NCBI GenBank assembly: GCA_008636095.1
Contig: VSJD01000160.1
Coordinates: 1-10,000, forward strand
DNA from: Kiritimatiellota bacterium
GTDB lineage: Bacteria > Verrucomicrobiota > Kiritimatiellia > JAAZAB01
Direction: 5' to 3'
Length of the DNA: 10,000 bases
A model generated the notes under the pieces. That model saw nothing but the letters and a program-made list of their open reading frames with translations. It was not told the origin of the DNA and searched no databases. Shown here one piece after another: positions 4,879 to 10,000 of the stretch (position 1 is its first letter; each line of letters opens with the position of its first letter). The position numbers and the translations under genes were made by a program.

Positions 4879-7800
4879 ATGCGCAAATCATCCTGGATGT
4901 TAGTGATCCTGGCACGCCATGGTGTAGCCCTCCCTGCTTCGCCAGAGCGCTACGCGAGGGCAAGTCGGCTACTCGCCTGGGCGAAGCGCTCTCGCCTGGG
5001 CGAAGCGCTCCGGCGGAGCCTGGTCGGCGGAGCCTGGAGCCTGGTGACGGCCGCCGTGTTGACCTCAACTGGCGTCGCATTCGCCGGGACTACAAACACG
5101 ATCCCGTATTCAGACAACTTTGAAAACTACACCAACGGCACCCCACTGATTAACGGTACGAACGGATGGTACGGGGATTCCAGCGCCATAGTTGTGCAGA
5201 ACCTTACCGTCCGCACGGGAACAAATGCCGCCGTCATTCCGGATGGTTGCATGCTCTCCAACCGGTTCCAGAGCAGCCTCCCCACCAATGTCTGGATTCA
5301 GATGGATCTGCGGCCCGGCCTGTTCGATGTGACAAATAACTGGGTGGTAGATACAAACCAGGCGGGGTTGTTCTTGGTGGACAGCAATGGCAATTTCGTG
5401 GTGCATAATGGACCGGCAACCGATCCCTACAACTCAACGAACTGGGTGGTGGTGACGAATGTCGGGGTGGGAACAAGCGGGACGAACTGGGTGCGGATCA
5501 ACATTTACGAAAAATACACGCATACCAATTGGGATTTGTATGCGGACGGTATCCTGGTGACCAACAACATTGGATTCGTCAACACGAACCTGACGAATTT
5601 TTCGGGGTTTAATATTGATAACGGTACTACGACAAGTTACCTGGACAATGTTTCCGTGTCGGCCATAAATACTAATCAGTGTCCGCTGATTGTGATACCG
5701 CCCACGCCGTCGGTGAGGAACTTCTTTGTGGGGGAGACGCCGTCAGTACAGACGGTTAAGATATACAATGTATGGTCGGACCCGATTGGCTTCGAGATCA
5801 CAACGAATCAGGCGTGGATTTCGGCCTCGCCGACGGATGGCAATGTGGAGCCCGGAGCTACGAATGATGTGACGCTGACGTATGCATCCACGGCATCGTG
5901 GCAAGGGGGCGCCAGTAATGCGATCGTGACGGTGGTGGCGACCAATGGGACAGACCGATGGAACACCCAGACGGTGGCTGTGGTCATAAATATAATGGAT
6001 CTGCGGGTGTCGCCGTCGCTCATTACCAACACGGTTGCGGCGGGCTTGACGCCGACCAATCGGGACTTCAGCGTCATTAATGCGGGGGCAGGCTCATTTG
6101 CTTATACGGCGACGATTACCAACGACTGGCTGAGTTTTTCGGGTCTGTCGGCAACGAGCGGGACAGTAAACGCATTCGGCACGAACACGCTGACATTGAC
6201 CTACTCCAACACGGCCTGGTGGACGCCGGGCATTACGAGTAACACCACGATTACGATTGCTTCCACCGACAGCGGCGGGGCGACGCTGACGGTGGATGTG
6301 GCGTTGACCCCGAGCATGGTGTTGCAGGCCGTGCCCGCCCAATTGGTGAATGTGGTCATGCAGGGGGAGACGGCAAGCACGAATTTCCAAGTGTGTTCGA
6401 CAAATCAGGGGGTTGCGAATTATACCCTTGCCACGAACCAGCCCTGGCTGGTGGTAAGCCCGTCGGACGGCAGTTTGACGGGGGAGGTGTATGGAGCAAC
6501 AAACACGATCTTGGTCACCTACACGAACACTTTGGGACTGACGGTGGGGGCGCATTACGGCATGATCACGATCAGCGCGCCGGGATGCGTGAGTGTGCCC
6601 ATAAACGTGACCCTGACCGTGCAAGCGCCGCCAATGCTGAGCGTCAGTCCCACGCTGGTGACCAACACGGTGATGGCAGGGCAAAATCTGGATGGGCAGA
6701 CGTTGCAGGTCTGGAACGGGAACACAAATTATGGGATTGGATATCAGGTCACGACGAACGCGTCGTGGCTGTACGTGCAGGTGACAAACAACTATTTGGC
6801 GCCGCTGACGACGAACACCTTGATGATAACGGTCGGCTCATTGACGTCGGCCGGGGATGTGCCGTCCAACTATACCGGGACGATTACCATAACGGCGACA
6901 AACCGGGCCGAGGGCTCGCCGGCCACCATTCCGGTTACCATAATAGTAAACCCCAAACCGCGACTGGCCTTCAACCCCACCAATTTATCCCAAACGATAT
7001 TGCAGGGGCAGGATGCGGTGAACCAGGGTTTTGACGTTTGGAATTCAAATGGATATTACACGCTGGACTATACGATTTCAAAGGGCGTTACACCGTGGCT
7101 GGTGCTTACGCCGACAAGCGGGACCAGCACGGGACAGCATCAGCGCATCGAGGTGCAATACAGCACGGCGAACCTGCCGGCGGGACGAACGAATGCGGCG
7201 ATAACGATCGTTGGCTGGGCGTGGGACGGAGTGCACACGAAGAGCATCGTTGAGACGCAGACGATTGATGTGGCGCTGTCGGTAACACCCTTTGCGACTT
7301 TGACGACCGATGCACAGTCGGAGTACGCGTATACTGTGCGCAAGGGGTTGACACCGCCGGACACAGTGTTTTCTGTATGGAACGGGGCCAATCCTCCAAA
7401 CTCCATGTATTTCACGGTGAGTCCTTTAACGAGCTGGTTGAGTGTGACACCGTCATCGGGAACGAGCACGGGTAACTGGGTTGAGCTTCAGGTACAGGCA
7501 GATGCCACCGAGATGAAGCCCGGGGTGGTTTATAGCGGCACGGTGCAGATTGATGCGATCGACGCGGGATCAGGCGCGGCGGCCTACGGATCACCGTACG
7601 CGTTTACCATTTCCGTCGTCCTGCGCGAGTTTAAAGGGTTTGATTTCCAGGGAGGGCTCTCGGGGGCCTCGGACCTGGTACTGTATCGCGAAGCTAATGG
7701 GGCGTGGGAAATAAGGAATCTGATAAGCAACTATGCGACGACCCAGTTTCTGGGTGGTGCGGGATACCAGGCGGTGCCTGGGGATTACAACGGCGATGGC

Positions 7801-8490
7801 ATCACATGGATGGGGGTCTATCGGCCGGCAAGCGGAAGCTGGTATGCGCAACAGGTGGGGGCGGGAAGCGCGCAAGTCGTTGAGATGCAGCAATGGGCCG
7901 GAGCTGAGTATGTGGGCGTGCCGGGTGATTATGACGGGGACGGCAAAACGGATCCGGGTGTCTATCTGGAACAGAGCGGATTATGGATGTTGCTGCTGAG
8001 TGGGAGTGGCTACCAGCAGGTATCCGGGATATTTGGCGGCCCGGGATATACGGCCTTGCTGGCGGGGGATTATGATGGCGATTGCATAGTGGATCCGGGC
8101 GTCTATCACCGCACATCGGGATTATGGATATTGTTGCTCAGTACGAGCCCGTTGGTCATTTCGGGAACATTTGGAGGCAGTGGATTTGTGTCCGTGCCGA
8201 CGGACTACGACGGCGATGGCATAACGGATCCGGCGATATATGAGACGGAGACCGGGTACTGGTCCATATTGCCGTCCACAACACAGGGCCTTTGGACTCG
8301 TCAGTTTGGAGGCACGGCGATGTCGGCCACATTGGTGCCGGCACCCGGAAATTATGACGGGGCAGGGGGCGCCGACCTCGGGTTGTATGATACGACCACA
8401 TGGCGTTGGTATATTATGACGCTTGACGACGTACCGCTGGCATGGGGCTATCCCATGGGACGCTTGGGTTGTTTCCCCGTCCTGCCCTGA
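4879..8490 (+). CDS. Giant exported protein: jelly-roll-like domain, about six BACON-like domains, FG-GAP/VCBS-like repeats
   Basis: The 1203-residue product starts at ATG 4879, with AAAGGG at 4863-4868; a TTG at 4873 is a less likely start. A signal peptide ends at about residue 69 (VAFA before GTTN) but is interrupted by a 44-codon insertion (residues 12-55). Residues 70-262 form a concanavalin/LamG-like domain shared with the next gene. About six beta-sandwich repeats follow, roughly 269-373, 374-480, 481-583, 584-693, 694-803 and 804-916. Their W-L-x-x-x-P-x-x-G pattern (for example WLVVSPSDG and WLSVTPSSG) resembles BACON domains. Residues 917-1203 carry FG-GAP/VCBS-like repeats with calcium-type motifs DYNGDG (969), DYDGDG (1017), DYDGDC (1064), DYDGDG (1109) and a decayed NYDGAG (1158). 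The sequence is rich in Asn and Thr. No transmembrane anchor or PEP-CTERM tail is visible, so secretion or surface attachment by unknown means is inferred. Glycan binding or adhesion is plausible but unproven. Confidence 0.88.
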   Translation: MRKSSWMLVILARHGVALPASPERYARASRLLAWAKRSRLGEALRRSLVGGAWSLVTAAVLTSTGVAFAGTTNTIPYSDNFENYTNGTPLINGTNGWYGDSSAIVVQNLTVRTGTNAAVIPDGCMLSNRFQSSLPTNVWIQMDLRPGLFDVTNNWVVDTNQAGLFLVDSNGNFVVHNGPATDPYNSTNWVVVTNVGVGTSGTNWVRINIYEKYTHTNWDLYADGILVTNNIGFVNTNLTNFSGFNIDNGTTTSYLDNVSVSAINTNQCPLIVIPPTPSVRNFFVGETPSVQTVKIYNVWSDPIGFEITTNQAWISASPTDGNVEPGATNDVTLTYASTASWQGGASNAIVTVVATNGTDRWNTQTVAVVINIMDLRVSPSLITNTVAAGLTPTNRDFSVINAGAGSFAYTATITNDWLSFSGLSATSGTVNAFGTNTLTLTYSNTAWWTPGITSNTTITIASTDSGGATLTVDVALTPSMVLQAVPAQLVNVVMQGETASTNFQVCSTNQGVANYTLATNQPWLVVSPSDGSLTGEVYGATNTILVTYTNTLGLTVGAHYGMITISAPGCVSVPINVTLTVQAPPMLSVSPTLVTNTVMAGQNLDGQTLQVWNGNTNYGIGYQVTTNASWLYVQVTNNYLAPLTTNTLMITVGSLTSAGDVPSNYTGTITITATNRAEGSPATIPVTIIVNPKPRLAFNPTNLSQTILQGQDAVNQGFDVWNSNGYYTLDYTISKGVTPWLVLTPTSGTSTGQHQRIEVQYSTANLPAGRTNAAITIVGWAWDGVHTKSIVETQTIDVALSVTPFATLTTDAQSEYAYTVRKGLTPPDTVFSVWNGANPPNSMYFTVSPLTSWLSVTPSSGTSTGNWVELQVQADATEMKPGVVYSGTVQIDAIDAGSGAAAYGSPYAFTISVVLREFKGFDFQGGLSGASDLVLYREANGAWEIRNLISNYATTQFLGGAGYQAVPGDYNGDGITWMGVYRPASGSWYAQQVGAGSAQVVEMQQWAGAEYVGVPGDYDGDGKTDPGVYLEQSGLWMLLLSGSGYQQVSGIFGGPGYTALLAGDYDGDCIVDPGVYHRTSGLWILLLSTSPLVISGTFGGSGFVSVPTDYDGDGITDPAIYETETGYWSILPSTTQGLWTRQFGGTAMSATLVPAPGNYDGAGGADLGLYDTTTWRWYIMTLDDVPLAWGYPMGRLGCFPVLP
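4912..5043. mobile_element. 132-bp GC-rich palindromic/repeat element inserted in frame in a signal peptide
   Basis: The segment splits codons 11 and 56 of the large protein gene. CCTGG occurs at 4908-4912 and 5040-5044, exactly 132 bases apart, consistent with a 5-bp target duplication or homologous ends. Inside, a 19-bp unit (CTCGCCTGGGCGAAGCGCT) is perfectly tandem at 4972-4990 and 4991-5009, and CGGCGGAGCCTGG occurs at 5011-5023 and 5025-5037. Inverted words also occur: CTTCGCC 4938-4944 with 4999-5005, and AGAGCGC 4944-4950 with 4986-4992. It has no transposase, so it would be a non-autonomous or passive repeat. CCTGG also recurs inside the element, so the duplication is not certain. Confidence 0.65.
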
Positions 8491-8508
8491 GATAGATAGA
8501 AGACGATC

Positions 8509-10000
8509 ATGACAAAACCATCCATTACGTTAGCGATCGTAGCGGTGACCATTGTGGTTGCCTTAACCGGCGACGCGTTCGCGGGGACCACGAACACGAT
8601 TCCGTATTCAGACAACTTTGAAATCTACACTAACGGCACTCCCCTGATCGAAGGCACGAATGGATGGTATGGGGATTCCAGCGCCATCGTTGTGCAGACC
8701 AATACGGTCCGCTCAGGAACCAATGCCGCCATGATTCCGGTGGACTGCACGCTCTCCAACCGGTTTGAGAGCATCGCCCCCACCAACGTCTGGATCCAGA
8801 TGGATCTACGACCGAGCCTGTATGATAGGACCAACTACCCGATGGTGGATACTAACGTGGCGACGATGTTCTACATCAACACCAACGGCAATTTCGTGGT
8901 GCATAATGGACCGGCAACCAATCCCTCACCCACCAACTCGCAGAACTGGGTGGTGGTGCCAAGCTTTGCCATTGCGACGAACGTTCCGACCTGGGTGCGG
9001 ATCAACATTTTTGAGGATTTCTCGAAAACTAATTGGGATTTGTATGCGGACGGCATCCTGGTGACGAATAATATCAGGTTTATCAACACGAATCTGACGA
9101 ATTTCGTGGGGTTTGATATTTATAACGGCGATACGACAAGTTGTCTGGACAATGTTTCCGTGACGGCGCCCTCGACGAATACCCAGCCGCCGCTGATCGT
9201 GGTTCCGTCGGCGCTGTCGCAGAGTTTGTATGCAAACTTGCCGGAGAGCGTTTATCCACTCGTTCAAACGGCGAAGGTAATAAACGTGTGGTCGTCGGAT
9301 ATCTGGTTCCGGGTAGCGACGAATCAGAATTGGGTTACGACTACGGTAGTGAATGCGGAGGGCGATGTGTCTACAACGATGTTGGTACCGCCCAACAGCA
9401 CCAACTATTTGCAGTTGACGTACGCGGACATTCAGGGATGGGGGGCGGGGGTGAGCAACGCGACGATAACGGTCGTGGCGACAAACGACACTCCCGCAGA
9501 ATGGGGGACGCAAACGGTACAGGTGGCACTGAACATGATCGCGCTCTCAAATGTCTTTAATGTAACGCCGACGCAGTTTAGTAACAGCGTATGGAAGGGG
9601 GCGACGCCGACGAACCGTACGTTTACGGTACAGAATCTGTACGACATGAATGATAGTTTTGACTACAGGGTGACGACGGGGGCATCCTGGATCGCGAGCT
9701 CGTCGAACGCGGGGACGTTAAGCGCGTATGGAAGTAATGTGCTGACGCTGACGAATACTGAGAGCACGGCGGGGTGGGCTGTGGGATTGAGTAATACTTG
9801 GGTGGATGTGGTGGCGTCGAACAGCGGAGTTTTGGTGACGCAAAGGGTGGATGTGTGGGTGAACGTGCAGGATATTTCAAACACGTTTACGGTGACGCCA
9901 ACGTCTTTTTCCAACACGGTCTGGAGGGGGGCCACGCCGACAAACCAGACGTTTATAGTTTCAAATAATAGCGACGCGAGTTTTGTTTATGATGTTACAA
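8509..10000 (+). CDS. Second giant exported BACON-like repeat protein, paralogue of the previous gene, 3'-truncated by window edge
   Basis: The frame is open from ATG 8509 to the last base (497 full codons visible, no stop). The start follows the upstream TGA by 18 bases, has AGAAG at 8498-8502, and shares the GATCATG context of the paralogue's start. The first 25 residues are a clean signal peptide (ending GDAFA before GTTN). Residues 26 to about 222 repeat the jelly-roll-like domain of the upstream protein at clearly high identity, including a 33-bp identical DNA stretch (5389-5421 and 8887-8919). Asn/Thr-rich beta-sandwich repeats follow. Two consecutive units start at S347 and S457, exactly 110 residues apart, with the shared core TPTxFSNxVWxGATPTN. 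The visible repeats resemble each other more closely than do those of the upstream protein. Close spacing suggests co-transcription. The C-terminal part, and so any anchor, lies outside the window. Function is unknown; cell-surface or secreted, possibly glycan-binding. Confidence 0.87.
   Translation, partial: MTKPSITLAIVAVTIVVALTGDAFAGTTNTIPYSDNFEIYTNGTPLIEGTNGWYGDSSAIVVQTNTVRSGTNAAMIPVDCTLSNRFESIAPTNVWIQMDLRPSLYDRTNYPMVDTNVATMFYINTNGNFVVHNGPATNPSPTNSQNWVVVPSFAIATNVPTWVRINIFEDFSKTNWDLYADGILVTNNIRFINTNLTNFVGFDIYNGDTTSCLDNVSVTAPSTNTQPPLIVVPSALSQSLYANLPESVYPLVQTAKVINVWSSDIWFRVATNQNWVTTTVVNAEGDVSTTMLVPPNSTNYLQLTYADIQGWGAGVSNATITVVATNDTPAEWGTQTVQVALNMIALSNVFNVTPTQFSNSVWKGATPTNRTFTVQNLYDMNDSFDYRVTTGASWIASSSNAGTLSAYGSNVLTLTNTESTAGWAVGLSNTWVDVVASNSGVLVTQRVDVWVNVQDISNTFTVTPTSFSNTVWRGATPTNQTFIVSNNSDASFVYDVT

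Overview
This is a bacterial window with four main genes and an unusually heavy load of short repeats and palindromes. RACo, the corrinoid-activating protein at the left edge, points to an anaerobe with methyl-corrinoid chemistry. The two giant secreted Asn/Thr-rich proteins, built from BACON-like beta-sandwich repeats, and the word-like intergenic arrays would suit a PVC-type lineage such as Kiritimatiellota or Lentisphaerota, or an Omnitrophota-like one. That placement is a weak inference; no marker gene settles it.

Layout. At 1-1521 (+) lies the C-terminal part of a RACo-type ASKHA ATPase whose 5' end is outside the window. At 1524-1690 is an array of TCAG-containing direct and inverted repeats. 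At 1709-3685 (+) is a REC-PAS-HisKA-HATPase-REC hybrid signalling protein whose kinase core has lost several catalytic residues. At 3688-3875 is a second array, built on GGTTAATGG words. It runs into the 3' end of queF (3860-4327, minus strand), the queuosine-pathway nitrile reductase, and supplies its last codons and stop. From 4328 to 4878 there is no convincing gene: the first two thirds is dense in hairpins, and the AT-richer last part probably holds the promoter of the next transcription unit.

From 4879 to the right edge two tandem paralogous genes encode large exported proteins. The first is complete (1203 codons): signal peptide, jelly-roll-like N-terminal domain, about six BACON-like domains, and a C-terminal FG-GAP/VCBS-like repeat region with DxDGDG motifs. 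The second starts 18 bases later, shares the signal peptide and N-terminal domain, and runs open off the right edge.

The most interesting theme is that repeat elements have entered coding sequence as well as spacers. A 132-bp GC-rich element sits in frame inside the signal peptide of the first large protein, flanked by CCTGG on both sides; deleting it restores a signal peptide exactly as long as the paralogue's. A near-perfect 24-bp palindrome lies in the variable N-terminal part of queF, and the GGTTAATGG array forms the end of queF. I see no operon linking RACo, the kinase and queF. The two giant genes look like one transcription unit.
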